From assembly GCA_025210235.1 (NCBI GenBank), contig JAOASG010000062.1, forward strand, positions 1 through 35,788: a stretch of 35,788 bases of DNA, read 5' to 3'. Source of the DNA: Vallitalea sp. Its GTDB lineage: Bacteria; Bacillota; Clostridia; Lachnospirales; Vallitaleaceae. The position numbers and the translations under genes are program-made. A model generated the notes under the pieces. That model ran no database searches and had not been told where the DNA came from. It saw nothing but the letters and a program-made list of their open reading frames with translations. This document shows positions 9,203 through 17,904 of the stretch, piece by piece; within the stretch, counting starts at the first letter, position 1; each line of letters begins with the position of its first letter.

Positions 9203-11581
9203 ATGAATGAAAATAGTTTTAAAAATAAAATAATAGATACTTTATTAAGAGATTATTGTAAAAAACCTATGAATGCAACAGTTAATGAAATGCATAATGC
9301 AGTATCAAAAGTAGCAATTACAGAGATTACAAATGATTGGAATAAGTCACAGAAAGATTTTTGGAATAATAGACATGCTTTCTATTTTTCGGCAGAGTAT
9401 TTAGTGGGAAGAGCGGTTCAAAATAATTTGATTTGTATGAGTATATTTGATGAAGTAAAACAAGCATTATCTGAACTAGATTTTGATATAAATAAATTTG
9501 ATGAAGTAGATGATATGGCACTAGGAAATGGTGGACTTGGAAGATTAGCAGCATGTTTTTTAGATAGTGCAGCTTCATGCAAGATCCCTCTTATGGGTTA
9601 TGGTATTAGATATAAGTACGGTATATTCAAGCAGATCATTGAAGATGGGTTTCAAAAAGAAGAAACTGATAATTGGACAAGATATGGAGATGAATGGAGT
9701 TTAAGAAAGTTTGATGAAACAGTAAAAGTTAAATTCTCTGATTTAGAAGTTTTAGCAGTTCCATATGATATGCCAATTATAGGATATGAAAATGGTAATA
9801 TAGGTACATTAAGACTATATCAAAGTGAAGCAATTAATGATTTTGACTTTGAAATGTTTAATAAATGTGAGTATGAAAAAACAATTGAAGAAAAAACTGC
9901 GGCAGAGAATATTTCATCAGTACTATATCCAAATGATAATAGTTATAAAGGTAAAGTACTACGTTATAGACAACAATATTTTTTCAGTAGTGCATCAATA
10001 CAAGATATATTAAATAAGTATAAAAAACAATACGGAAATGATTTTTCTAAATTAGTAAGTTTAAATGTTATTCAACTTAATGATACGCATCCAGTAATTG
10101 CGATACCTGAATTTATTAGAATTATGGTAAATGAAAATTCAGTTAAATTTGAGAAAGCGTTTGAGATGGCAAAGGAAATATTCAACTATACTAATCATAC
10201 AGTAATGGCTGAGGCTTTAGAGAAATGGGATGCAAAATTAATTAAAAAGTATACTCCAGAAGTTTATAAAATTATTGAAAAAATAGATGAGAAGCTAATA
10301 AGTGAATTAAAAGAGAAAGAAATAGATAAGGAAATGTTAAGCCACTATAAAATAATCTCGGGGAAACAAATTCATATGGCTAGAATGGCTACTTATATTG
10401 GAAAATATGTAAATGGAGTTGCACAAATACATAGTGAAATTTTAAAGAAAGATACTCTAAAAGATTGGTATAACTTATTTCCAGAAAAATTTCAAAATAA
10501 GACAAATGGAATTACACAAAGAAGATGGCTAGCCACATGTAATAATGAGTTAACTAATTTTCTTATTAAACTTTATGGCGATAATAGTTTTATAAAAGAT
10601 CTTAATAAATTAAAGACGATCGAAAACTATGTTGAAGATGTAGAGATAATTAAAGAATATATAGAAATAAAGAAAGAGAAAAAACGACAATTAATAAAAT
10701 ACATAGAAAAACATGAAGGAATAACCCTGGATGAAAACTTTATCTTTGATGTACAGATCAAGAGGTTGCATGAATATAAAAGACAATTTATGAATGCATT
10801 ATCTATTTTAGATATTTATTATAGATTAAAAGAAAATGAAATAAAAGATTTTTCACCTACAGCATTTATATTTGGTGCAAAAGCGGCTCCGGGATATGCA
10901 AGAGCAAAAGCAATTATCAAATTTATTAATGAGGTTGCAAATCTAATTAATAATGATAAAGAAATTAATGATAAGATGAAAGTTGTTTTTATACAAAATT
11001 ATAACGTTTCTTATGCTGAGAAAATAATTCCTGCAGCAAATGTTTCTGAACAAATTTCAACAGCTGGAACTGAAGCTTCAGGAACAGGAAATATGAAACT
11101 AATGTTGAATGGTGCTGTTACAATAGGAACTTATGATGGTGCAAATATAGAAATAGTAAGAGAAGCAGGAGAAGAAAACAATTATATATTTGGAGCAAGA
11201 GAAGATGAAATTCTAGATATTTGGGATACTTATAATCCAAAGAATATATATGATGAAGATAAGAATATTAAAAGAGTTATAGATACTTTAATTGATGGAA
11301 CATTTAATGATGGAATGAATGATGAGGAAGGCAAAATTGAGGGGAGTTTTCATGAACTATATAATTCATTATTAAATGGGACAAGTTGGCATCAACCAGA
11401 TCATTATTTTATTTTACATGATTTTAATAAATATTTTGAAGCTAGAATGAAATTAAATAAAGATTATATTAATGAAATAGAATTTGCTAAAAAATGTTTC
11501 ATAAACACTGTCAATGCCGGTTTCTTTAGTTCAGATAGAACTATAAGGGAATATGCATCTGATATATGGAAAGTTCAGTAA
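9203..11581 (+). CDS. glgP: Glycogen/maltodextrin phosphorylase (GT35)
   Basis: The 792-residue enzyme phosphorolyses alpha-1,4-glucans to glucose-1-phosphate using pyridoxal phosphate. Visible signatures are FYFSAEYLVGRA and DMALGNGGLGRLAACFLDS in the N-terminal half, FDVQIKRLHEYKRQ in the middle, and STAGTEASGTGNMKLMLNGA near residue 629, whose Lys binds PLP. The length is normal for bacterial members. The frame is open from a GTG at 9194, but AAAGGAG at 9188-9194 sits 8 bases before ATG 9203, so that start was chosen. Together with MalQ it converts imported maltodextrins to glucose and glucose-1-phosphate, saving ATP. Confidence 0.96.
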   Translation: MNENSFKNKIIDTLLRDYCKKPMNATVNEMHNAVSKVAITEITNDWNKSQKDFWNNRHAFYFSAEYLVGRAVQNNLICMSIFDEVKQALSELDFDINKFDEVDDMALGNGGLGRLAACFLDSAASCKIPLMGYGIRYKYGIFKQIIEDGFQKEETDNWTRYGDEWSLRKFDETVKVKFSDLEVLAVPYDMPIIGYENGNIGTLRLYQSEAINDFDFEMFNKCEYEKTIEEKTAAENISSVLYPNDNSYKGKVLRYRQQYFFSSASIQDILNKYKKQYGNDFSKLVSLNVIQLNDTHPVIAIPEFIRIMVNENSVKFEKAFEMAKEIFNYTNHTVMAEALEKWDAKLIKKYTPEVYKIIEKIDEKLISELKEKEIDKEMLSHYKIISGKQIHMARMATYIGKYVNGVAQIHSEILKKDTLKDWYNLFPEKFQNKTNGITQRRWLATCNNELTNFLIKLYGDNSFIKDLNKLKTIENYVEDVEIIKEYIEIKKEKKRQLIKYIEKHEGITLDENFIFDVQIKRLHEYKRQFMNALSILDIYYRLKENEIKDFSPTAFIFGAKAAPGYARAKAIIKFINEVANLINNDKEINDKMKVVFIQNYNVSYAEKIIPAANVSEQISTAGTEASGTGNMKLMLNGAVTIGTYDGANIEIVREAGEENNYIFGAREDEILDIWDTYNPKNIYDEDKNIKRVIDTLIDGTFNDGMNDEEGKIEGSFHELYNSLLNGTSWHQPDHYFILHDFNKYFEARMKLNKDYINEIEFAKKCFINTVNAGFFSSDRTIREYASDIWKVQ

Positions 11582-11644
11582 TTAAAAATATTATATCTTT
11601 AACTTAAGAAAGTGAAAAAAGAGTTATCCTGATTAAATTATTTT

Positions 11645-11675
11645 GAGAATTTAATAATTAGTATAGTAAATTCTC
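11645..11675 (+). other. Small stem-loop between glgP and the binding-protein gene
   Basis: GAGAATTTA (11645-11653) and TAAATTCTC (11667-11675) pair perfectly over 9 bases. No clear T-run follows, so it may be a weak terminator or an mRNA-stabilising hairpin that helps set a high level of binding-protein expression. Confidence 0.4.
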
Positions 11676-11718
11676 TTAATATAAAATTATAAAAATAATA
11701 AATGGAGGGATCATTATA

Positions 11719-13026
11719 ATGATTAAAAAATTTAAAAAAGCCGTATTAATGACAACATTAATTGCATCATTGGTAACTTTTGTGGGGTGTTCTTCAGACA
11801 AAAAAGAGACGGCTAAAAAGCAAGATAAAATTGTAGTGACAGTACAAGCTGAAAAAGATTGGATGCCATATTATGAGCAAGTTGAAAAAACAGTAGAATC
11901 AAAATTTGAAAATGCGGATATTCAATTAATTGAAATAGGTTGTTTTGACCATTTAGATGTAATTGATAAAACGGATATAAGTAATAAAGATGTAGCGGAT
12001 GTATTTGCATTACCAGCAGATAGATTTTATGGTCTTGCAGATAAAGAAGTATTAGCTAAAATTGATGCAAAAGAAATGGCAAAAAGAGTAGGTGGATTTA
12101 AAAATTTCGATGAAGGATTAGGTGGAAATCTAAGTATTGATGGAACATATCTTGCATTTCCATATAATATTGAAACTTTAATCGCTTATGTAAATGTCAA
12201 AAATGCAGAAGAAGCAGGAATTGATTTAAATAAAGATATTGAATTTACAGATTTAGATTTTGAAGAAATGCTTGTATTAGCACATGATTGTTGGTTTGGA
12301 GTGGCATTTGCAAATTCAGCAAATTTAGAGTTATTAAGTAAAGATGAAAATGGAAAATTAACTACAGATTTAACAAAAGAATACTCTGAATTAACAAAAG
12401 AACAACAAGAATTATTTACAGCACTATATAATTATTGGAAAGAACATAATGATAACGTTACTAATTTATGGGATAAAGATGCAGCAGGTGGATATTTAGA
12501 TGCAAAATTCTCAACTGGTGAAGGTAATGCAATCAGAATTGATGGTCCATGGGCAGCTCCTGATTTAACTGAAAGAGTTGGAAGTGCAGATAATTTAAAA
12601 ATATTACCACTTAACCAAATTACAGTTAATAATAAACAATTGAAACACTGGAAAGGTGGATGGGGACTAGGTATTAATGCAAGAGTTGAAGAAGATGCTG
12701 ATAAAATGGAAGTTGCATGTGCTGTTATAGAAGAAATAGTTAATCCTAAAAATGCAGCTGAATTATTTAAATATACAGGTAAATTATTAGAAAATGTCGA
12801 ACCATCTGCATATGACTCCTTAGATGAGATGAATAAAATGGTTATTAATGCAACATATAAATCATATAAAACGTCATTAACTAGACCTTTATTTACAGAA
12901 TTCGGTAGTGTATGGGGAAGTTGGCAAAATGCTTGTTTATCATGGTCAGCAACTAATCCAAAGACACCAGAAGAAGCATATAATCAAGTAAAAGCATCAT
13001 TTGAAGCTATGATGTCAACTTTCTAA
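11719..13026 (+). CDS. malE: Maltodextrin ABC transporter substrate-binding lipoprotein
   Basis: The 435-residue protein begins with a lysine-rich region, a hydrophobic stretch and a lipobox ending in Cys24 (VTFVGC), so it should be a membrane-anchored extracellular lipoprotein. The rest has the pattern of extracellular solute-binding protein family 1 (for example GTYLAFPYNIETLIAYVN, AIRIDGPWAAPDL and WKGGWGLGINA). It presents the sugar to the permeases encoded downstream. Substrate is inferred from the malQ-glgP neighbours and the MalF/MalG-like permeases; the gene symbol is by context. GGAGGG lies about 9 bases before ATG 11719. Confidence 0.88.
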   Translation: MIKKFKKAVLMTTLIASLVTFVGCSSDKKETAKKQDKIVVTVQAEKDWMPYYEQVEKTVESKFENADIQLIEIGCFDHLDVIDKTDISNKDVADVFALPADRFYGLADKEVLAKIDAKEMAKRVGGFKNFDEGLGGNLSIDGTYLAFPYNIETLIAYVNVKNAEEAGIDLNKDIEFTDLDFEEMLVLAHDCWFGVAFANSANLELLSKDENGKLTTDLTKEYSELTKEQQELFTALYNYWKEHNDNVTNLWDKDAAGGYLDAKFSTGEGNAIRIDGPWAAPDLTERVGSADNLKILPLNQITVNNKQLKHWKGGWGLGINARVEEDADKMEVACAVIEEIVNPKNAAELFKYTGKLLENVEPSAYDSLDEMNKMVINATYKSYKTSLTRPLFTEFGSVWGSWQNACLSWSATNPKTPEEAYNQVKASFEAMMSTF

Positions 13027-13204
13027 GATATTGACGTCTTAATAACCTAGATTAATTTATGACAATATATCTTAAATGCTGAGTTAAAATATATGGAAAA
13101 AGTTTAATTTATAATTGGGAGTTGCGTATATACGTAACTCCTGATTAGTACATATTATGATGGTTTAATAATTATGTATATATATTAGACAAGGAGTGGT
13201 TTCA

Positions 13205-13666
13205 ATGAGACAAACTATCGAAATGCCAAAATATATCTTCTATATAATTGTTTCTTTGTGTGTTGGAATTATAATTTTTAATTCTATTGAGACAATAATA
13301 AAAGCTAAGGACATTGATTTATTTAATAAATGGATATTAAGTAAAGAGTTGAATATCAATGTAATTGGGCAGACAAAGCAACAATTGTATTCTACATATT
13401 TATCTATGTGCTTATCTACATATTTTGTAAGGATAATAACTGTTATAGCATTAGCTATACATAGTTATTTTACATTTGTAAAAATAGGAGTTAATAAGTT
13501 ATATGTATATATATGGATAATGCTTTTAATTTTTTCTTTTGTATTAATTCTATTTGGACAATCTGTTTACAATATATTTTTTGTACTAAGTGCTATATGT
13601 TATTTAGGCTTATTAATAGCAATGATTTATTTATTTAAATTTATTAATTATAGAAGAATGATTTGA
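13205..13666 (+). CDS. Small four-helix membrane protein of unknown function in the maltodextrin operon
   Basis: The 153-residue protein shows four hydrophobic segments (roughly residues 9-31, 63-88, 97-116 and 119-143) and no enzyme motif. I do not recognise the family. The frame is open from a GTG at 13196, but that codon overlaps the AAGGAG site (13191-13196); ATG 13205, 8 bases further on, is the sensible start. It sits between the binding-protein and MalF-like genes in the same direction, so an accessory role in sugar uptake, or in assembly of the unusual MalF protein, is possible but unproven. Confidence 0.7.
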   Translation: MRQTIEMPKYIFYIIVSLCVGIIIFNSIETIIKAKDIDLFNKWILSKELNINVIGQTKQQLYSTYLSMCLSTYFVRIITVIALAIHSYFTFVKIGVNKLYVYIWIMLLIFSFVLILFGQSVYNIFFVLSAICYLGLLIAMIYLFKFINYRRMI

Positions 13667-13717
13667 TTTATTTTAATTAGTTTTGAAATTACCTAATGAG
13701 TAAAAAAGGAGGACACA

Positions 13718-15802
13718 ATGGAAAAAATCTGTACTTATTTATATGATAATTGGGGTCGAGAATATAAGAGAAAAAATCAGTATTTATATGAAGTCGCAAT
13801 ACTACAAGATCAAATTAGCGATGCAAACGGTAATGAAAAGGTAAATTTAAAAAATAATTTAAATAAATTAGTCAAAGATAAATCAAATCATACATATTAT
13901 AAAGAACTAACAGAGTTTAGGAATAAAGAGAAAAAATATATTATGAGTCTAAAGGAAGAATACAAGAAGAATAAAATAGATTACTCTTTGCCTAGAAATG
14001 TTAGATATTTGCAAAAAAGATTATTTAGAGCAGAAAAAAATGTTTTATTCTATGAAGAATATATTGATTTAACATACGATGCTCAACTTATTTATGAACA
14101 ATCAAAAATTGAAATAGAGCAAATACCTCCTATAATAAAATTTGCTCAAGAAGCTTTAAATGATTATAAAAATGCAAAAGATAGAAAGAAAAATAGCAAT
14201 GAAGAACAAATAAAGAAATTCAAAGTGTCATATGCTAATTTTAAAAAAGAAGAAAAAGAAAAGTTAGTAAATGATATTACTAAAATAAAAGTAAAGCATA
14301 CAGAAGGATTAATTTCATCAAAAGCTAAAGATGTTACAATTAAAGCTTTAAAAAGAGATTATAAAGAAAAGAAGATAATAAAGTCTTTAGAATGTGAAAA
14401 TAATTATTACAGTGAGCTTATTAAAAGTAAGAAACATCAATTACATAAGGTCGTAAATCAAAAAATAAAAGCTTTAAATATAAATGTTGCTGCTATTAGA
14501 AGGGCTTGTCCTATAGAAAAAGATAGAATGATTCCATGGAAATCCTATGCGACATGTTTAATTCCAGGACTAGGGCAATTATTAAACAAACAATATATTA
14601 AAGCAATAATAATGTTTATAGCAACTTTATTTATATATTTTATTGCTATACCTTATGCTTTGGGATTTGGTAATTATCAAGGGCAAGGTATTGCAGGATT
14701 AATAACGTTAGCTGAGAATGGATCTAGAATTGATAGATCTATAATATTTATGATAGAGGGATTAATTGCAATTGCATTACTTGCAATATCACTTATTTTG
14801 TTAATTTTATCATTCAAAGATGTAAGAAAAGTAGAGAAAGATGAAATAAAAGGTATTAGAGTTAGATCATGGTGTGAAACTAAGCAAACGTTATTTGAAG
14901 ATGGTCTACCATATATGATTTCTATGCCTGCATTAATCGTAATTGTATTTATAGTATTTATTCCTATAGCTACTGCTATCTTATTATCTTTTACAGGAAT
15001 GGACCCAAAACATCAAGCAAAATTTGGATGGGAAGCACTATCAAATTATAAGATGATAGTATTAGGTAAAGGATTAGCAGGTAAGGTCTTTTGGAGGATT
15101 TTAGGTTGGACGATTATATGGACAATAGCAGGTTCAACGTTAGGTATTGCATTAGGATTTATTTTAGCAATAATATTAAATAATGATAGAATAAAAGGTA
15201 AGATTTTATTTAGATCTATATATTTATTACCATGGGCAGTACCATCTTTTATAACAATTCTTTTCTTTAGTATTTTGGCGGCTCCAAATGGTGTAATGTC
15301 AAGTATATTAAGTAATGTTATAGGAACAAAAATACCTATTAAGAATAATGCTTTTTGGACACGAACAACTTTAATTTGTGTTCAAGGATGGCTAGGGAGT
15401 GCCTATGTTTTTTTGCTATCTACAGGAGTATTGCAATCAATTTCAAAAGATTTATATGAGGCTGCTGATATTGATGGAGCGTCTAATTATAAAAAATTAA
15501 CAAAGATTACAGTACCTTTAGTACTATTTCAGACAGGTCCATTATTAGTAGGGCAATATACTTTTAATTTTAATAATTTCTCAATTATATATTTATTTAA
15601 TAATGGGGGACCATTTAATCCTATTAGATATGGGAATTTGGCAGGGTCAACAGATTTATTAATATCATATATTTACAAACTGACTTTTGAAAATCAATAT
15701 CAAGCTATGGGGGCTGCTATTACAGTTATAATATCAATTTTGCTTATGATTGTCGCATATATTGGATTTAGAAATACCGAAGCTTTTAGAAAGGAGAAGT
15801 GA
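13718..15802 (+). CDS. malF: MalF-like sugar ABC transporter permease with long N-terminal extension
   Basis: The 694-residue protein is far longer than a usual about 300-residue MalF-type permease. Residues 1 to about 270 are hydrophilic, rich in Lys and Glu, and probably coiled coil. A two-helix part follows, starting CLIPGLGQLLNKQYIKA (about residues 278-365), of the PGLGQ type seen in some other Firmicute MalF proteins. The standard permease domain covers about residues 395-690 and includes the EAA loop LYEAADIDGASNYKKL, which contacts the ATPase. The extension is predicted to be cytoplasmic, so it could touch the ATPase or a regulator. GGAGG lies before ATG 13718. The stop codon is two bases from the start of the MalG-like gene, implying translational coupling. 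Confidence 0.88.
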   Translation: MEKICTYLYDNWGREYKRKNQYLYEVAILQDQISDANGNEKVNLKNNLNKLVKDKSNHTYYKELTEFRNKEKKYIMSLKEEYKKNKIDYSLPRNVRYLQKRLFRAEKNVLFYEEYIDLTYDAQLIYEQSKIEIEQIPPIIKFAQEALNDYKNAKDRKKNSNEEQIKKFKVSYANFKKEEKEKLVNDITKIKVKHTEGLISSKAKDVTIKALKRDYKEKKIIKSLECENNYYSELIKSKKHQLHKVVNQKIKALNINVAAIRRACPIEKDRMIPWKSYATCLIPGLGQLLNKQYIKAIIMFIATLFIYFIAIPYALGFGNYQGQGIAGLITLAENGSRIDRSIIFMIEGLIAIALLAISLILLILSFKDVRKVEKDEIKGIRVRSWCETKQTLFEDGLPYMISMPALIVIVFIVFIPIATAILLSFTGMDPKHQAKFGWEALSNYKMIVLGKGLAGKVFWRILGWTIIWTIAGSTLGIALGFILAIILNNDRIKGKILFRSIYLLPWAVPSFITILFFSILAAPNGVMSSILSNVIGTKIPIKNNAFWTRTTLICVQGWLGSAYVFLLSTGVLQSISKDLYEAADIDGASNYKKLTKITVPLVLFQTGPLLVGQYTFNFNNFSIIYLFNNGGPFNPIRYGNLAGSTDLLISYIYKLTFENQYQAMGAAITVIISILLMIVAYIGFRNTEAFRKEK

Positions 15803-15804
15803 GA

Positions 15805-16701
15805 ATGAAACTATTTAAGAAAAAATCTAAGCAGATATATCTTTCTGATAAACAACCACTCACTTTTATGGGGAAAATTGGTATACTAGTATCTTATTTG
15901 GTATTAGTATGGTGGTCATTAATGATTGTTTTGCCAATATCACAAATTGTAATATCTTCTTTTAACGGGAAACAAACGAAGGAGATTATTTTAAATAAAG
16001 GATTTGAGTTTTCTCTAAAAAACTTTAACTACTTGTTTAATGAGACATTATATACCAGATGGATGATAAACACGTTACATATTAGTATTGTTACTGCAAT
16101 ATTAACAGTTATAATAATATCGTTTACAGGTTATGCGTATTCAAGATATCATTTTAAGGGTAAAAAGTTATCTTTAATGGTTATTATGTTGATACAAACA
16201 ATACCAACTTTCGCTGGTATTACGGCATATTTTACTATGTATTCAATAATATCAGATATTACTCTAGTCTTCACACGTCAGATGATGCTTATACTTATAT
16301 ATGCTGGAGGAGGAATAGCGGGAAATACTTTTATACTAAAAGGATATTTAGATTCAATTTCTACAGAGCTTGATGATGCAGCTAAAATAGATGGATGTTC
16401 AAGTATGAAAATATATAGGTTAATAATAATGCCTATAGCAAGACCAATGCTTGCAATAATTGGATTATGGTCATTTATTGGTCCATTTATGGATTATTTA
16501 CTACCAAAAGTTTTACTAACTAGTCCGAAAGATTATACATTAGCAGCTGGGTTATTTACATTAGTTAATGATGAACGGACAAAAAATCAACCAGCTTTTA
16601 CAGCAGGAGCGTTATTAACAGCAGTTCCAATAGTAATATTATTCCTTGCACTACAAAAACAATTAGTTTCAGGTCTTTCAAAAGGCGCTACAAAAGGTTA
16701 G
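15805..16701 (+). CDS. malG: MalG-like sugar ABC transporter permease
   Basis: The 298-residue permease has about six membrane helices and a typical EAA loop (LDDAAKIDGCSSMKIYRLIIMP), marking it as the second inner-membrane subunit of a carbohydrate importer. The end (LLTAVPIVILFLALQKQLVSGLSKGATKG) is the usual MalG terminus. The frame is open from GTG 15799, but AAGGAG (15791-15796) is placed 8 bases before ATG 15805, just after the malF stop. It pairs with the extended MalF-like protein. Confidence 0.94.
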   Translation: MKLFKKKSKQIYLSDKQPLTFMGKIGILVSYLVLVWWSLMIVLPISQIVISSFNGKQTKEIILNKGFEFSLKNFNYLFNETLYTRWMINTLHISIVTAILTVIIISFTGYAYSRYHFKGKKLSLMVIMLIQTIPTFAGITAYFTMYSIISDITLVFTRQMMLILIYAGGGIAGNTFILKGYLDSISTELDDAAKIDGCSSMKIYRLIIMPIARPMLAIIGLWSFIGPFMDYLLPKVLLTSPKDYTLAAGLFTLVNDERTKNQPAFTAGALLTAVPIVILFLALQKQLVSGLSKGATKG

Positions 16702-16717
16702 GATAGGAGAGATAACT

Positions 16718-17800
16718 ATGAATGTTACATTAAACAATATTGGGAAAAAATATGAAAGTAGAGAAGAATACACTTTACGAAATATTAATCTAGAAATTGA
16801 AGATAAAGATTTCTGCGTAATTTTAGGACCTTCTGGTTGTGGAAAGACTACGCTATTAAGAATGATTGCTGGTCTTAACTCAATTACTGAAGGAGATTTA
16901 GTTTTTGGTAATAAAAAGGTAAATAAACTTGCAGCAAAAGATAGGGATATTGCAATGGTTTTTCAATCATATGCATTATATCCTCATATGACAGTTTATG
17001 ATAATATGGCGTTTTCTTTATCTATGAGAAAAGAGAGAAAAAACATTATAGACAAGCGTGTAAAAGAAGTGGCAAAATTATTACAAATAGAAAATTATTT
17101 ACAATCTAAGCCTTCGGATATATCAGGGGGACAAAGACAAAGAGTTGCTCTTGGACGTGCAATAGTTAGAAAGCCAAGTGTCTTCTTAATGGATGAACCT
17201 CTATCAAATCTGGATGCAAAATTACGTGAACAAATGAGAATTGAGTTAGTTAGAATACATAAGCAATTAGGAACGACAACTATATATGTAACTCATGATC
17301 AAATAGAAGCAATGACAATGGCCACTAAAATAGTACTAATGAATGACTGTAAAATACAGCAAGTAGGTAAACCATATGAATTCTATAATAAGCCACAAAA
17401 TATATTTGTTGCTAAGTTTATTGGTTCTCCTACAATAAATATTTTTAAAGGTAAAATGGTTAATGGTAGATTTATAGCAGAAGATGGACTAATAGATATT
17501 GTTCCAAACAATAGTGATTTAAAAAGTTTAGAAGGCTATAATAATAAAGATGTATATTTAGGAATTCGTTCAGAAAGATTTATTAGTGGGGAAAATAAGC
17601 ACCAGTTTGAAGGAATAGTCGATGTTATTGAATTGCTAGGAAAAGAAAAATCATTGTATGTTAAATTAGATAGTGGAAAAGAAATAATAATCACTGTACC
17701 AGGACATTATTTTTATGAAGTAGGGGAAAAACATATTTTTGGTTTTGATTTAGAGGCTTTACATTTCTTTGATGCAGAAACTGAGCAAAGAATTAATTAA
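16718..17800 (+). CDS. msmX: Sugar ABC transporter ATPase (MsmX/MalK type)
   Basis: The 360-residue ATPase has Walker A GPSGCGKTT (residues 37-45), the ABC signature SGGQRQRVALGRA, Walker B VFLMDEPLSNLDA and the switch His in VTHDQ. The C-terminal third is a TOBE/MalK regulatory region typical of carbohydrate importers (FIGSPTINIFKG, GIRSERF). It powers the MalF/MalG-like pair. Such ATPases may also serve other sugar importers. GGAGAG precedes ATG 16718, and the gene closes the operon before the terminator repeat. Confidence 0.94.
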   Translation: MNVTLNNIGKKYESREEYTLRNINLEIEDKDFCVILGPSGCGKTTLLRMIAGLNSITEGDLVFGNKKVNKLAAKDRDIAMVFQSYALYPHMTVYDNMAFSLSMRKERKNIIDKRVKEVAKLLQIENYLQSKPSDISGGQRQRVALGRAIVRKPSVFLMDEPLSNLDAKLREQMRIELVRIHKQLGTTTIYVTHDQIEAMTMATKIVLMNDCKIQQVGKPYEFYNKPQNIFVAKFIGSPTINIFKGKMVNGRFIAEDGLIDIVPNNSDLKSLEGYNNKDVYLGIRSERFISGENKHQFEGIVDVIELLGKEKSLYVKLDSGKEIIITVPGHYFYEVGEKHIFGFDLEALHFFDAETEQRIN

Positions 17801-17808
17801 AGAGTGAA

Positions 17809-17885
17809 TATAATTGATTTTGCTTGCCTTGCCTGAAAAGCGGTTTGTCAGAGCAAAATCAATTATACATATTAAGTTTTTTCTT
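17809..17885 (+). terminator. Structured terminator repeat, copy 2 (after the ABC ATPase gene)
   Basis: The arms 17809-17824 and 17852-17867 pair perfectly over 16 bases, followed by ATTAAGTTTTTTCTTT. Most of the right arm, the inner TTGCCTT and GTCAGAG, and the tail match copy 1 at 5244-5330. It separates the maltodextrin operon from the convergent ABC permease gene. Confidence 0.78.
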
Positions 17886-17904
17886 TCGTGGAAAAGGTGA
17901 TTTA

